A stretch of DNA of 64,000 nucleotides from SZUA-100 sp965248135. Its GTDB lineage: Bacteria > Pseudomonadota > Alphaproteobacteria > Rhizobiales > Rhizobiaceae. The stretch lies in the NCBI GenBank assembly GCA_965248135.1, contig CBDFIN010000012.1, positions 248,001 to 312,000 of the forward strand, written 5' to 3'. The notes beneath the pieces were generated by a model. It was not told the origin of the DNA, ran no database searches, and saw nothing but the letters and a program-made list of their open reading frames with translations. The position numbers and the translations under genes are program-made. Below, piece after piece: positions 6,481 to 15,509 of the stretch; positions within the stretch are counted from its first letter, which is position 1; each line of letters begins with the position of its first letter.

Positions 6481-8847
6481 CTACCGGTCGCCGCCACTTT
6501 TTGCGCCGCCAGCAGCTGCGGCGGCTGCTTCCTCTTCGGCATCGATGACACTGCGGGCAGCAGATGATACAGCTTGTTTTTCGGCGTCCGACAATTCGTC
6601 CGCATTGCCATCGGCCAGACGCACTGTAACTTCCTTATGGGCAAAATGGACACCGGCGCGGGCAAACAGGTCCTGAATGCTCTCGTAGACCACCTTGCGG
6701 GTGACAAATTGTTCGCCCGGCTTGGTCATGAACTTGACGCGGATGATCATCGCGCTGTCTTCCATCTTGTAGACGCCCTGACTTTTTAACGGCTGCATGA
6801 AGGTGTGGCCGACCACGGGATGGTTGAGCAATTCCTGCCCAAGTTTCTTGACCAGTTTGCGCACTTTGTCAACATCGGTGTCGTAGGTCACACGCAGCGG
6901 CAGTTTCATCAACACCCAGTCGCGCGAATAGTTGGTCAGTTGCTTGATCTCGCCAAACGGTATGGTGTGCAAGGCGCCAAGATGATGACGAAGCTGGAAA
7001 GAGCGGATCGATATTTTTTCCACAGTTCCCTTGATACCGCCGATTTCAACATATTCGCCTTTGCGAAAGGCATCATCCATCAGGAAAAACGCGCCTGAAA
7101 AAATGTCGCGGATCAAGGTCTGGGCGCCAAAGCCAACGGCGATGCCAACCACACCGGCACCAGCAAATATCGGTGCGACGTCGATACCCATGCGCGACAG
7201 GATTACCATAACACCGACCGAAAAGATGACGACCACCAGCACATAGCGCATAATCGGCAACAGCGTCGCCATGCGGGTCGCCCCGGCGCCACCGCCCTCG
7301 CCGCCGGTTTCTTCTTCACCGGCAGGAACACCGCCCTCCTCTTCCATGCGCTTGTTGATGAAGACGCTGATGGCGCTGTAGGCGATCCAGCATAGAACGG
7401 AGGCTAAAACTATGTCCAATATGGCGGCCCAGAAATTGCCATCCTGTCCAACCGGCACACCCCAGGAACGGGCAAGCTCTCCCAAAGCGATGCTGGCGAT
7501 GATCGCCAGGGCCGCGTTTTCAAAAAACCGCCGGAAGATCGGCTGATATTCGAACGCCACATGCTGTGGCGCGACAATCATTTCTTCACCTGCATCTTGG
7601 TTTACTTGTGCAGATTCAGCAAGCTGACGCTCATGTTCTGCTTCTGCCAAGGCTTCAAACCGGTGCTGCCTGCGGTTATAAAACGCCTGAATAATGATCA
7701 CCACAATGCCGTAAATCACTATTGCCACATAAAAAATGAAGAACGGTGCCGCAATAATGAGACCAGGCGCCGGCATATCGAGCGCCAGCCGGTAGATGAA
7801 CATGGCGAGCGCCAAAACTGCGTAAATTAATGAAAATGGCGGCAACATGCCGGCCAACCTGGTACGCAGCAGGTAAAACGGTGCCAGTTTGTCGACAGGA
7901 GCAAATATGTGCCGCCAGGATTTCCAGTCCTTGATCAGATAGATGGTCAGGGCCAGGGTGATAAAAACCGCGCTGCAGATTTGAATGAAATCAATGTTTT
8001 CAACGGTCAACCCGCCGGCAATTCCAGCCTCGATCTGGTCCATCCCGGTAAAGCTCAAAAACCGGGCAATCGCGGAAAATGCGGCGCAAATAGCGACGCC
8101 CACATGCCAGTCGCGGTGCAATCTTACGGCTTCGTCGTCACTCAGATTAACCAGCCGATATTTTGACATACCGCCGGCAAACAGGTTCCATGAAACACCG
8201 TGACGCAAAAACCGATAGACGCAATACCACGCGACGATTTCAAATATCACCCGGCGTGAAGGTTCGTGGGCTGAATCGAGTACAATCGCCACGATCATCG
8301 CCACAGCAAAATAAATAACCATCGAAATTGCCGCAAACAGCGCTCTGGAAAGCAGATACGCTATCTTGTCGGCGGTTGTTTCCGGCGTTTTATCATCAAC
8401 TTGCAAAATGTTGTTGATCACCCATCTGATCACCGGGCGCGTGGCATACCAGCCGACCACCAGGCCAGCCAATGCCGTCGCCAGCGCCCTCAGCAGCCAA
8501 ATCAGGCTGCCATCGGGGCTGGCGGCCGAAAACGTTCCCGCTATATTGCTCATCAAAGAGGGAACCGACTGCACAATCTGTTCCAGCCTGGCCCGCACTT
8601 TCAGCGCGCGCTCGGCATTCATTTCGTTTTCTTCTTCACTCGCCTGAACGCCATCGCTGCCCGGTTTCACCACAATCACGGTGGAGCCATCTTCGCGCGC
8701 TTCCTTTAGCAACAAATCCAGTGCCGAGGACGAGGGTTTTTCAGCACCTGCACCAAACAGAACCTGCGCGTTGGCGGTATTGGCAAAGGTTGAAATCGTA
8801 AGAAACGCAAGAAATGCCAGTTTCACTATGGTGGAATATATCTGCAT
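6481..8847 (-). CDS. Large mechanosensitive channel of the MscS family
   Basis: Inner-membrane pressure-release channel, 788 residues, much longer than E. coli MscS (286). Order: signal peptide (about 1-28, ending ANTANAQ), a periplasmic segment, many hydrophobic helices between about 115 and 500, then the MscS core from about residue 530. In the core, GAGVVGIAVGFGAQTLI is the pore-lining TM3 and DIFSGAFFLMDD leads into the beta domain (YVEIGGIKGTVEKISIR). The C-terminal alpha/beta domain follows, then an Ala/Gly-rich tail (EEEAAAAAAGGAKSGGDR). The extra N-terminal helices place it with the YbdG/YnaI/MscK-like members. It stands alone; downstream lies the repeat-filled gap at 5814-6480. Confidence 0.9.
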   Translation of the reverse strand: MQIYSTIVKLAFLAFLTISTFANTANAQVLFGAGAEKPSSSALDLLLKEAREDGSTVIVVKPGSDGVQASEEENEMNAERALKVRARLEQIVQSVPSLMSNIAGTFSAASPDGSLIWLLRALATALAGLVVGWYATRPVIRWVINNILQVDDKTPETTADKIAYLLSRALFAAISMVIYFAVAMIVAIVLDSAHEPSRRVIFEIVAWYCVYRFLRHGVSWNLFAGGMSKYRLVNLSDDEAVRLHRDWHVGVAICAAFSAIARFLSFTGMDQIEAGIAGGLTVENIDFIQICSAVFITLALTIYLIKDWKSWRHIFAPVDKLAPFYLLRTRLAGMLPPFSLIYAVLALAMFIYRLALDMPAPGLIIAAPFFIFYVAIVIYGIVVIIIQAFYNRRQHRFEALAEAEHERQLAESAQVNQDAGEEMIVAPQHVAFEYQPIFRRFFENAALAIIASIALGELARSWGVPVGQDGNFWAAILDIVLASVLCWIAYSAISVFINKRMEEEGGVPAGEEETGGEGGGAGATRMATLLPIMRYVLVVVIFSVGVMVILSRMGIDVAPIFAGAGVVGIAVGFGAQTLIRDIFSGAFFLMDDAFRKGEYVEIGGIKGTVEKISIRSFQLRHHLGALHTIPFGEIKQLTNYSRDWVLMKLPLRVTYDTDVDKVRKLVKKLGQELLNHPVVGHTFMQPLKSQGVYKMEDSAMIIRVKFMTKPGEQFVTRKVVYESIQDLFARAGVHFAHKEVTVRLADGNADELSDAEKQAVSSAARSVIDAEEEAAAAAAGGAKSGGDR

Positions 8848-9071
8848 GGATTGGTCTCAATATTCGTGTTGGCAACAGGCTACCAATCGCGTGCCCTGTT
8901 GTGGGCTTCGGCTGACAATTAAAAAATTTGCAACAAGCCCCTTACTGATTTTGCCGCTTAGAATAGTTGAAGTGGTAAAACCACCACCTGATTTGACGAT
9001 ATAGGACGGGACCACATCAATCAACTATCTCGAAAACCGAATTTATGGTCGCAATTTCGCCGAGCAATTTG

Positions 9072-9737
9072 TCACAAAGAAGTGGCATATAGTTTTGCCC
9101 AGTCGTGCCGCAATGCCTCGCCCTCTCCCGCAAAACTTTCCTGCAAAACCCTATAGGACGAAATCCTGTCGGGCCGAAAATGCCTGAAATCCCGGCGCAG
9201 CTCGCACCAGGCGGCAACAACAATTGCTTCTGCGTGATATATGATAGCGATGGGCCTGATGGTTCGCACGCTAAAAATGTTTTTGAGATCCTGATACTTA
9301 ATCCGTATCTTTGCCTCACGGCGGATCGCATCGCGAATTTCAGAAAGATCGACGGTTTCGGGCACATCCGGCCCCCAGGTTGAAGAAAACAGTGACCCGC
9401 TCAAACACGTCGCATCAGCAAGCTTGCGGGCAACACGCCGGGCAGCCACTTGCAGCCCCTTGTCGCCCGTTCGGGCAATCATAGCCAAACCGACGGTGAT
9501 CGCTTCGGCTTCTTCGACATCAAAATTGATTGGCGGCAGGTCAAACCCCGGACGCATGATATAGCCAACACCTGCCGCACCGTCGATTGGAATACGCATC
9601 GCCTGAAGTGAAGCAATATCGCGGTAAATCGTGCGCCTGGTTACCTCCAGTGCTTGAGCGATGTCTTCCGCCCGCACCGGTTTGGTTGCGCTCCTTAGAA
9701 GCTGGATGATTTCGAACATACGTGCGGAACGCGCCAA
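9072..9737 (-). CDS. YafY-type HTH-WYL transcriptional regulator
   Basis: 221 residues. The N-terminal winged helix (about 1-60) has the HTH_11 pattern AEDIAQALEVTRRTIYRDIASL followed by IDGAAGVGY, the wing characteristic of YafY/DeoR-like regulators. The rest is a WYL domain (about 135-200, IKYQDLKN, VVAAWCELRRDFRHFRPDRI); WYL domains sense ligands or nucleic acid. The TTG start at 9737 is favoured by GGGAGG 9 bp upstream. It is divergent from two small genes at 9852 and 10147, and a near-perfect 44-bp palindrome sits between them, so it very likely controls both directions. Confidence 0.88.
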   Translation of the reverse strand: MARSARMFEIIQLLRSATKPVRAEDIAQALEVTRRTIYRDIASLQAMRIPIDGAAGVGYIMRPGFDLPPINFDVEEAEAITVGLAMIARTGDKGLQVAARRVARKLADATCLSGSLFSSTWGPDVPETVDLSEIRDAIRREAKIRIKYQDLKNIFSVRTIRPIAIIYHAEAIVVAAWCELRRDFRHFRPDRISSYRVLQESFAGEGEALRHDWAKLYATSL

Positions 9738-9765
9738 TCACTTTTCCTCCCAATTTTTCCATGGC

Positions 9766-9809
9766 TATCACAACCCTGCTGACAGATACATGTCAGCAGG
9801 GTTGTGATA
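9766..9809. promoter_or_regulatory. Perfect palindrome between WYL regulator and small genes (operator candidate)
   Basis: Two 19-bp arms (9766-9784 and 9791-9809; TATCACAACCCTGCTGACA and its exact complement) surround GATACA. The inner half sites read TGACA-N6-TGTCA. It is centred 50 bp from the WYL regulator start and 64 bp from the first small gene. Perfect symmetry over 19 bp suggests a dimer operator; a hairpin role in RNA is also possible. Confidence 0.6.
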
Positions 9810-9851
9810 ATCAAGCGCCAGGCAGTTCAGAAATATTGGAGCGAAATAACC

Positions 9852-10145
9852 ATGCACAAATATCAGGCTGAATCCGGGTCGACCACCACGACGCATTTGG
9901 CGGGTTATCAGGCCGGAAGCACCCGGTCCTATCCGATGGTTGAACTTAAAATCTCGATTGAACGCGACTACACGGTGCTGGCAAAGGTGATGGATGCTAT
10001 TCTCTACGTTCATCACTACGAGCAACCGGTCATTTTTGTCAGAAAGGACTGGGCCAGCCGGGCCAATTATAACCCCGGCAACGACAATCCAAATCGCTGG
10101 TGGAACAATGGCCAGGGATTACCGCAACAAATCAAAGGACAATGA
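9852..10145 (+). CDS. Conserved-looking small protein of unknown function
   Basis: 97 residues. I do not recognise a family. The ATG at 9852 is preferred over one at 9804 because GGAG lies 10 bp upstream and the earlier start falls inside the palindrome. The sequence has a Thr-rich N terminus (GSTTTTHLAGYQ), a central beta/alpha-like stretch (MVELKISIERDYTVLAKVMDA) and an aromatic Asn-rich tail (NYNPGNDNPNRWWNNGQG). No signal peptide or membrane helix is visible. Its stop (10143-10145) is 1 bp before the next ATG, so the two are cotranscribed. Regulation by the divergent WYL protein is inferred. Confidence 0.65.
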   Translation: MHKYQAESGSTTTTHLAGYQAGSTRSYPMVELKISIERDYTVLAKVMDAILYVHHYEQPVIFVRKDWASRANYNPGNDNPNRWWNNGQGLPQQIKGQ

Positions 10146-10146
10146 A

Positions 10147-10329
10147 ATGATCAAATATATCTATCCCGACGGGTCGCACTGCTATCGGGCGCTCCACACC
10201 ACCCACGCAGTCTATCATTCTAACGATGGGAAATTAATCGCTCGGGCCGACCGGCCAGACCACAACGGCACCTATGAATTCGAGATCAAGGGTTTTGAAT
10301 TGCTGCAAGGGGGGCAGGTTTACGAATGA
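10147..10329 (+). CDS. Small protein of unknown function
   Basis: 60 residues, starting MIKYIYPDGSHCYRALH and ending ELLQGGQVYE. No family recognised. It is His- and Tyr-rich (four His among the first 22 residues), soluble, with no signal. The ATG follows the previous gene's stop by 1 bp, indicating a two-gene operon under the palindrome at 9766-9809. Length and coupling are the main evidence that it is real. Confidence 0.55.
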   Translation: MIKYIYPDGSHCYRALHTTHAVYHSNDGKLIARADRPDHNGTYEFEIKGFELLQGGQVYE

Positions 10330-10455
10330 AGATGTAATAATCACCCAGCGGCTCGCCCAGCACATTTATTTGTGATCTCATGGGCAGTTGTTAGATGTGG
10401 CGCAGGGGTCTATCAAGTTACCAACACAACTGGCAATTGAAGAAAGGATCCGGCC

Positions 10456-11100
10456 ATGAAAATGATCAATGTGATTGTCTCTACCACTTTATTGACGCTG
10501 ACGGGCGTTTCACACGCCAACGCGGCAGACCATCCAATGGGTTTTTTCGTCACCAGTGTTGGCTCTGGACAAGGCGGCAATCTCGGCGGGCTTGAAGGCG
10601 CCGATGCGCATTGTGCAAAACTGGCGGAAGCCGCAGGCTCCACCGGTCGCCAATGGCGCGCCTATCTAAGCACCCAGGAAAAGGGCAAACGAGGCGTTTC
10701 GGCGCGAGACCGAATTGGCCTTGGCCCCTGGTATAACGCCAATCACGAACTGATCGCCAGCGATATCGACACGCTTCATCTCAGCCCCAATATTGTCATG
10801 CGCACGGCGGTGGATGAAAATGGCAATCGGGTAAACGGGCGTGGCGACAAACCAAATCGCCACGATATTTTGACCGGCTCGATGGCCGATGGCACGGCCT
10901 ATTTTCCGCGCGATACGAACGACCATACCTGCAGCAACTGGACAAGCTCGGGTCAAGGCAGCGCCCAGGTTGGCCACCATGACCGGCATGGCGGCGGCAA
11001 CACCTCATGGAATTCCGCCCATGGTTCGAGAGGATGCGGCGAGGCTGACTTGCCCAAAACCGGCGGTGCCGGGCTGTTTTATTGCTTCGCAGCGGACTGA
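10456..11100 (+). CDS. Secreted DUF1554-like (C-type-lectin/endostatin-like fold) protein
   Basis: 214 residues with a signal peptide (MKMINVIVSTTLLTLTGVSH, cleavage after ANA near residue 23). The mature part begins with GNLGGLEGADAHCAKLAEAAG followed by WRAYLST, the opening pattern I associate with DUF1554 and related lectin-like proteins, where a small domain displays loops held by disulfides. Four Cys remain after the signal (DAHC, HTCSNW, RGCGEA, LFYCF), enough for two disulfides. Asn/Gly/His-rich loops (VGHHDRHGGGNTSW) could bind metal or sugar. It lies 126 bp after the small genes and may have its own promoter. Function unknown. Confidence 0.7.
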   Translation: MKMINVIVSTTLLTLTGVSHANAADHPMGFFVTSVGSGQGGNLGGLEGADAHCAKLAEAAGSTGRQWRAYLSTQEKGKRGVSARDRIGLGPWYNANHELIASDIDTLHLSPNIVMRTAVDENGNRVNGRGDKPNRHDILTGSMADGTAYFPRDTNDHTCSNWTSSGQGSAQVGHHDRHGGGNTSWNSAHGSRGCGEADLPKTGGAGLFYCFAAD

Positions 11101-11211
11101 TGGCGGTTAATATCACTCGATTGGGTTTTTTAAATAACGCGAATTCGCGATAAGCAAAGGTTTTCTCAGCACCTGTTCAATGCTATTTCGCAAAAAATTC
11201 CTTCGCTTGTC

Positions 11212-11235
11212 ATTCTTGGGACGGCGCCCAAGAAT
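11212..11235. repeat. Perfect short hairpin in gap after diguanylate cyclase gene
   Basis: ATTCTTGGG, loop ACGGCG, then CCCAAGAAT. It lies between two convergent genes (ends at 11100 and 11277), so it may act as a terminator although no T run adjoins it. Confidence 0.4.
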
Positions 11236-11276
11236 TGGAAATCCTGAACGTCAACATGCATTAACTGTAATGATTT

Positions 11277-12839
11277 TCATTTTTCTGCGATTACCACAAC
11301 GTTCTTTCCTTGATCCTTTGCTTTATACAACGCATCATCTGCAGCAGACAGTACTTCTTGAGGATTTAGCCCAAATTGCGGATAGGTTGCAACGCCCATT
11401 GAGATGGAGATCTTTGGCAGGAATGAATCGCCGTAGCGAACTCGCAATTCATCCACTTCTTTTCGGACTTTTTCTGCGATATCGCGGGATTCTTCCATAT
11501 CAAGGCCAGGCAAAACAATCGCGAACTCCTCGCCACCATAGCGGCAAGGCGTGCCATGTTGATCGCAGACCCGTTGCATGGCTTCGCTAATCGCGCGCAG
11601 CACCATATCACCGGCATCATGTCCGTGATTATCATTGAATTGTTTGAAATTATCGGCGTCAAAAGAAACCAGACCAACCGAGCCATCGTTCCTTTGGGCG
11701 TCGGTAAAGGCTTTACGGCAGCTTTCCAAAAAGTAGCGTCTATTAAAGAGGCCTGTCAGCGGGTCTTTGGCGGATTGATCGCGCAATTCGTCGCGTAGAC
11801 GAACATTGGCAATTGCCAGGCTTATTTGTTCCGAGCACTGGATGGCAAAACTGACCACATCTTCATCTGCGGGGTGAGATAGTGCTTCAGGATTTTCGTA
11901 GCTGGCAAAATCGATATGCAACAGACCTACCGTGTCTCCATGGGCGACAATGGGTAAACAAATATAACGCCTGTCTTTATCGCATTCGACTTCATCGTCC
12001 GTATCATGATCAATGTGGGTGCATGGAAAATCCACCATTCCAAACCCATATTTGAAAATTCGGCCGCGCCGCAGTGCCCAGCAATCATCGGCGTGGATAT
12101 GGCGATGCGCGACACTATTGTTCCATAAACAGGCAGATTCCAGCACATCACGAGAGTTGCTATAAACAAACAATTCCCCGCTGCTGCCAGCAAATAGAGT
12201 GCCCATAAAACGCGCAATCACTTTGTACAATTCTTCAAGTGATTTACAAGATTGTAGCCATTCACCCAATTCACCCAACAATTTGGACTGATGCTTACGT
12301 CTGGTTTCCAGGATCAGGGCGGTCTGGGCTTGTTCTTTGGCTAAATCGGCTTGCTTTTTGGCGTCTGCAAGTTCAATTTCATATAATCGCTTGTCAGTTA
12401 CATCTGCAAAGGTCACCACGTGACCACCACCATTTCGGGGCTGAACTGTAGCAACTACAGTTCGGTCAGATTTTGTTTTACGGTCAAAAACAAACGGTTG
12501 GTTTGTTGCGAATTTTTCTTCCAGTTCCTCAATGGAGATGGAATCTGCGGTTCCTCGCTTGAGGTTTTTTTGAAGCAATGATGTTCGTTTGTAGCCCAAA
12601 AACATCTGATTTTCGGCTAACTCATTTAGATTAACCATCCGTTGATTGAAAAACTCGCATTCCCCGTCCTTGGACCAGACTACCATTCCCTGCTGCATGG
12701 TTTGCAGATATTCAAGCGGGCCCGATTCACCTATTTCGGGCATTCCCCCCGTTATAGGCCGCAGCTTCGGGGCTTCACCAGATCGGCTTCTACCGTTGGT
12801 TTGATGTGAATTCACTGGAACCGTTCTGTCGTGGGTCAT
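11277..12839 (-). CDS. PAS-GAF-GGDEF diguanylate cyclase
   Basis: Cytoplasmic signalling enzyme making cyclic di-GMP from two GTP, 520 residues. A PAS-like domain (about 40-150: GMVVWSKDGECEFFNQRMV) is followed by a short coiled linker (ADAKKQADLAKEQAQ), a GAF domain (about 185-345: ICLPIVAHGDTVGLLHIDF) and a C-terminal GGDEF domain (about 360-520). The active-site loop reads RYGGEEFAIVLPG, an active GGEEF variant, preceded by DPLTGLFNRRYF and SFDADNFKQFND for metal and GTP binding. An RVCD motif lies upstream but eight rather than five residues from the loop, so the product-inhibition site may be absent. No membrane segment. Confidence 0.92.
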   Translation of the reverse strand: MTHDRTVPVNSHQTNGRSRSGEAPKLRPITGGMPEIGESGPLEYLQTMQQGMVVWSKDGECEFFNQRMVNLNELAENQMFLGYKRTSLLQKNLKRGTADSISIEELEEKFATNQPFVFDRKTKSDRTVVATVQPRNGGGHVVTFADVTDKRLYEIELADAKKQADLAKEQAQTALILETRRKHQSKLLGELGEWLQSCKSLEELYKVIARFMGTLFAGSSGELFVYSNSRDVLESACLWNNSVAHRHIHADDCWALRRGRIFKYGFGMVDFPCTHIDHDTDDEVECDKDRRYICLPIVAHGDTVGLLHIDFASYENPEALSHPADEDVVSFAIQCSEQISLAIANVRLRDELRDQSAKDPLTGLFNRRYFLESCRKAFTDAQRNDGSVGLVSFDADNFKQFNDNHGHDAGDMVLRAISEAMQRVCDQHGTPCRYGGEEFAIVLPGLDMEESRDIAEKVRKEVDELRVRYGDSFLPKISISMGVATYPQFGLNPQEVLSAADDALYKAKDQGKNVVVIAEK

Positions 12840-13019
12840 TTAGGCATCTTTCCGATCTTTTGTAACCAAAGCTAACAGCCGGGTTTCTACAAATACCTGC
12901 ACTAAAAGTTACAATTTTACTTTTTTTCCAATTTGCTAATATCTGGGATATGATGTCGGCGGAACCCGATCCATAAGCCAAAGACAATTATTATTGACCT
13001 TTATGCGCCCAATTCCTCA

Positions 13020-13115
13020 TTCCGACTGATTTGATGGTTTCTGGTTGTTCCAGGCATCACATCCGGCATCAATGATCGCATCATAGTCCTGGAAAATTCG
13101 GTTGGAGAGCCAGTT
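13020..13115 (-). pseudogene. IS630-family transposase C-terminal remnant
   Basis: The reverse strand reads NWLSNRIFQDYDAIIDAGCD then AWN, closely matching the C-terminal end of IS630-type transposases (pattern NWLxNRxFxxYDxIxDxCCxAWN). Nothing of the catalytic domain is present upstream. The 87-codon open frame at 13017-13280 that contains it does not resemble the family in its first half. Confidence 0.5.
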
Positions 13116-13300
13116 GTCAAGGTCGATGCAAAATTGGGCCTGAGAACAATCCTCATTATGATCCAAACTGCTCAACAAATTCCAGAATTGTCGATTGTAG
13201 AGGAAAACTGATCCATGGTGAGGCATGATTGCTTTAAAATGATCATGGCTCATCAGGAGCGATTGAAGCCCGGTGTGCAAATTGATGAAATCAATTTGCG

Positions 13301-13406
13301 GGCGAAACCGCCCGGCGCTTAAGCGCCGCCCCAGCGGAGGCCCGGGCAGAGCCCGCCGTGAGCGAAGAGTCTACTAATCAAATCATTTTGAAGGTGTCCA
13401 GCTATA
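13301..13406 (-). repeat. GC-rich intergenic repeat, copy b
   Basis: Read on the reverse strand: TAGCTGGACACCTTCAAAAT, then CTCTTCGCTCACGGC, then GCCTCCGCTGGGGCGGCGC and a GGCGCTTAAGCGCC palindrome. The same order of blocks occurs at 34422-34528 on the plus strand. It lies downstream of rpoH beside the IS630 remnant. Confidence 0.6.
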
Positions 13407-13466
13407 CTTGTCTGGAACTTAGGTAGTTGTCTGACTGATCGCCCCCAACCAACCCCACAATAGCCC

Positions 13467-14372
13467 TCAATAGCCCTCAATCTGCTCGTGCGGTTTGGCC
13501 AGCTCCTTGGCCGCCGTCACCATGGCTTTTTGCACTTTTTCGAAGGCCCGCACTTCGATCTGGCGGACCCTTTCGCGGGAAATCGAGAACTCGCCGGAAA
13601 GCTGTTCCAGCGTCAGCGGATCTTCCGAAAGACGGCGGGCTTCGAAGATGCGCTGTTCACGTTCGTTCAGCACTTCGAGCGCATCTTTCAGCATCTCGCG
13701 CCGGGTCTCCAGTTCGTCCTGCTTGATCAGCGTTGCTTCCTGGCTTTCGGTATCGTCGACCAGCCAGTCCTGCCATTGGCCGGATTCACCCTCGGCCGAA
13801 CGCAAGGGTGCGTTGAGAGAGGCATCGCCGGAAAGGCGCTGGTTCATCGACTGAACCTCGGCCTCGCTGACACCCAGCGTGTCGGCGATTTTCTTCACAT
13901 GCTCATGCTTGAGATCGCCGCCCTCGACAGCCTTGATCTTGCCCTTGAGCTTGCGCAGGTTGAAGAACAGCCGCTTTTGATTGGCCGTCGTGCCCATTTT
14001 CACCAGGCTCCACGAACGCAGCACATATTCCTGGATAGCGGCCTTGATCCACCACATGGCATAGGTGGCAAGACGGAAACCCTTTTCGGGGTCAAATTTC
14101 TTCACCGCCTGCATCAGGCCGACATTGCCTTCAGAAATCACCTCGCCAATCGGCAGGCCGTAGCCGCGATAACCCATAGCAATCTTGGCCACCAGCCGCA
14201 GATGGCTGGTCACCATTTTATGGGCCGCATCACGGTCATCGTGTTCGGCATAGCGCTTGGCCAGCATATATTCCTGCTGCGGCTCAAGCATCGGAAACTT
14301 GCGGATTTCATCCATATAACGGTTGATACCGTCCTGACCGGTAGTAATTACCGGCAAATTCGACTGGGCCAT
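13467..14372 (-). CDS. rpoH: RNA polymerase sigma-32 type factor
   Basis: Alternative sigma factor for heat-shock or stress promoters, about 301 residues. Region 1.2/2.1 begins NRYMDEIRKFPMLEPQQEYM. Region 2.4 includes FRLATYAMWWIKAAIQEYVL, a hallmark of the RpoH family. The RpoH box lies at about 130-140 (KRLFFNLRKLKGKI). Region 4.2 is the DNA-binding helix LTLEQLSGEFSISRERVRQI. The ATG at 14372 is chosen over those at 14408 and 14381 because GAGGGG lies about 10 bp upstream of it. Many Hyphomicrobiales carry two rpoH genes; its position beside rluD suggests the rpoH2 copy, but I cannot prove that. It follows rluD in the same direction with a promoter-like sequence between. Confidence 0.92.
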   Translation of the reverse strand: MAQSNLPVITTGQDGINRYMDEIRKFPMLEPQQEYMLAKRYAEHDDRDAAHKMVTSHLRLVAKIAMGYRGYGLPIGEVISEGNVGLMQAVKKFDPEKGFRLATYAMWWIKAAIQEYVLRSWSLVKMGTTANQKRLFFNLRKLKGKIKAVEGGDLKHEHVKKIADTLGVSEAEVQSMNQRLSGDASLNAPLRSAEGESGQWQDWLVDDTESQEATLIKQDELETRREMLKDALEVLNEREQRIFEARRLSEDPLTLEQLSGEFSISRERVRQIEVRAFEKVQKAMVTAAKELAKPHEQIEGY

Positions 14373-14455
14373 AGGCGCCATTCCCCTCTTTATAAGCCAA
14401 CCCCGCATCGCGGCGGAAGGCGGAGCGTCAAAATCTACTCCATCGTCTATTAACG

Positions 14456-14485
14456 ATTATATAGGTCAAATTTGGGCGAAGTCAC
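14456..14485 (-). promoter_or_regulatory. Putative sigma-70-type promoter of rpoH
   Basis: On the reverse strand TATAAT at 14461-14456 matches the -10 consensus exactly. GTGACT at 14485-14480 matches four of six -35 bases at 18-bp spacing. It lies 84-113 bp upstream of the rpoH ATG. Confidence 0.35.
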
Positions 14486-14507
14486 GATTTTTTGCATTAC
14501 AATTTTG

Positions 14508-15509
14508 TCAGATTTCTGTGAACGCCTCGATGACCGCTTGCAAATCCTCAGCCGGGTGGCATGAAAATTCCATTGTTACGCCACTTGTGGGATGGGCAAA
14601 CCCGAGCCTTTCTGCATGAAGCGCCTGGCGGCTTAGTTTGCTGATTGCCGTTTGCACATTTTCCGGCAAGGCCAGCGCTTTGGTGGCGAAATGCTTGCCA
14701 TAATCCTGATCGCCCACCAGCGGATGGCCAAGATGGGCCATGTGGACGCGAATCTGATGGGTTCTGCCGGTTTCCAGTTCACACTCTATCAGCGATGCTA
14801 CCGGCTCCCGCTTTTCGGCCTCTCCAAAGATCGTGCGAATAATAAAATGGGTCACGGCCTTCTTTGCGTCACTGCGGTCTTTGCTGACCACGGCTCGTTT
14901 TAACCGATTGTGAGGGTGACGGCCAAGCGGCGCGTCAACGCTGCCCTTGTGGCGGGCCGGCATACCCCAACAAAGCGCCACGTAGCGCCGCAACAATGGG
15001 CCAGTGCGGCCGTGGTCGGCAAATTGCGCGGTCAGACCCTGATGGGCATTCCAGGTTTTTGCCACCACCATTACGCCACCTGTATCTTTGTCGAGACGAT
15101 GGACTATTCCGGGCCGCCGCACGCCGCCAATACCAGTTAGCGACGTACCACAATGGTGCAGCAGCGCATTAACCAGTGTACCGCGCCAGTGGCCGGGCGC
15201 CGGATGCACCACCATGCCTGCCGGCTTGTTGACGACAATCAAATCATCATCTTCAAATAGCACCTCCAGCGGAATATTCTCCGCCACGGGCTCTGCCTCT
15301 TCCGGCTCCGGCATGGTAAAATCAATGATATCGCCGGCCCTGAGTTTCTGGCTGGTTCCACGTGGCATTGCGCCGTTGAGAGATACGTGGCCGCCCCGCA
15401 CCAGCGCCTGCACCCTGGCGCGCGAAAAATTGTCCCCCGCATTGGCCGAGATATACTTGTCTATCCTTTTGCCTGCGGCATTTTCACCGGCGACCAATTG
15501 TTTTTTCAT
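14508..15509 (-). CDS. rluD: RluD/RluA family 23S rRNA pseudouridine synthase
   Basis: Isomerises uridines in 23S rRNA; RluD targets helix 69. About 333 residues. N-terminal S4 RNA-binding domain (RIDKYISANAGDNFSRARVQ, LVRGGHVSLNG, about 12-70), then the catalytic domain with the active-site motif GIVHRLDKDTGGVMVVAKT (Asp of HRLDKDT). The substrate-binding stretch ECELETGRTHQIRVHMAHLG and the motif HPLVGDQDYG complete the family. An alternative ATG at 15539 would add 10 residues. It lies upstream of rpoH in the same direction, a common arrangement in the order. Confidence 0.92.
   Translation of the reverse strand: MKKQLVAGENAAGKRIDKYISANAGDNFSRARVQALVRGGHVSLNGAMPRGTSQKLRAGDIIDFTMPEPEEAEPVAENIPLEVLFEDDDLIVVNKPAGMVVHPAPGHWRGTLVNALLHHCGTSLTGIGGVRRPGIVHRLDKDTGGVMVVAKTWNAHQGLTAQFADHGRTGPLLRRYVALCWGMPARHKGSVDAPLGRHPHNRLKRAVVSKDRSDAKKAVTHFIIRTIFGEAEKREPVASLIECELETGRTHQIRVHMAHLGHPLVGDQDYGKHFATKALALPENVQTAISKLSRQALHAERLGFAHPTSGVTMEFSCHPAEDLQAVIEAFTEI

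Noticed and set aside
13488..14453. 321-codon open frame on the plus strand opposite rpoH
   Set aside because: It is the shadow of a well-conserved sigma factor gene; the translation has no family features and no ribosome site.
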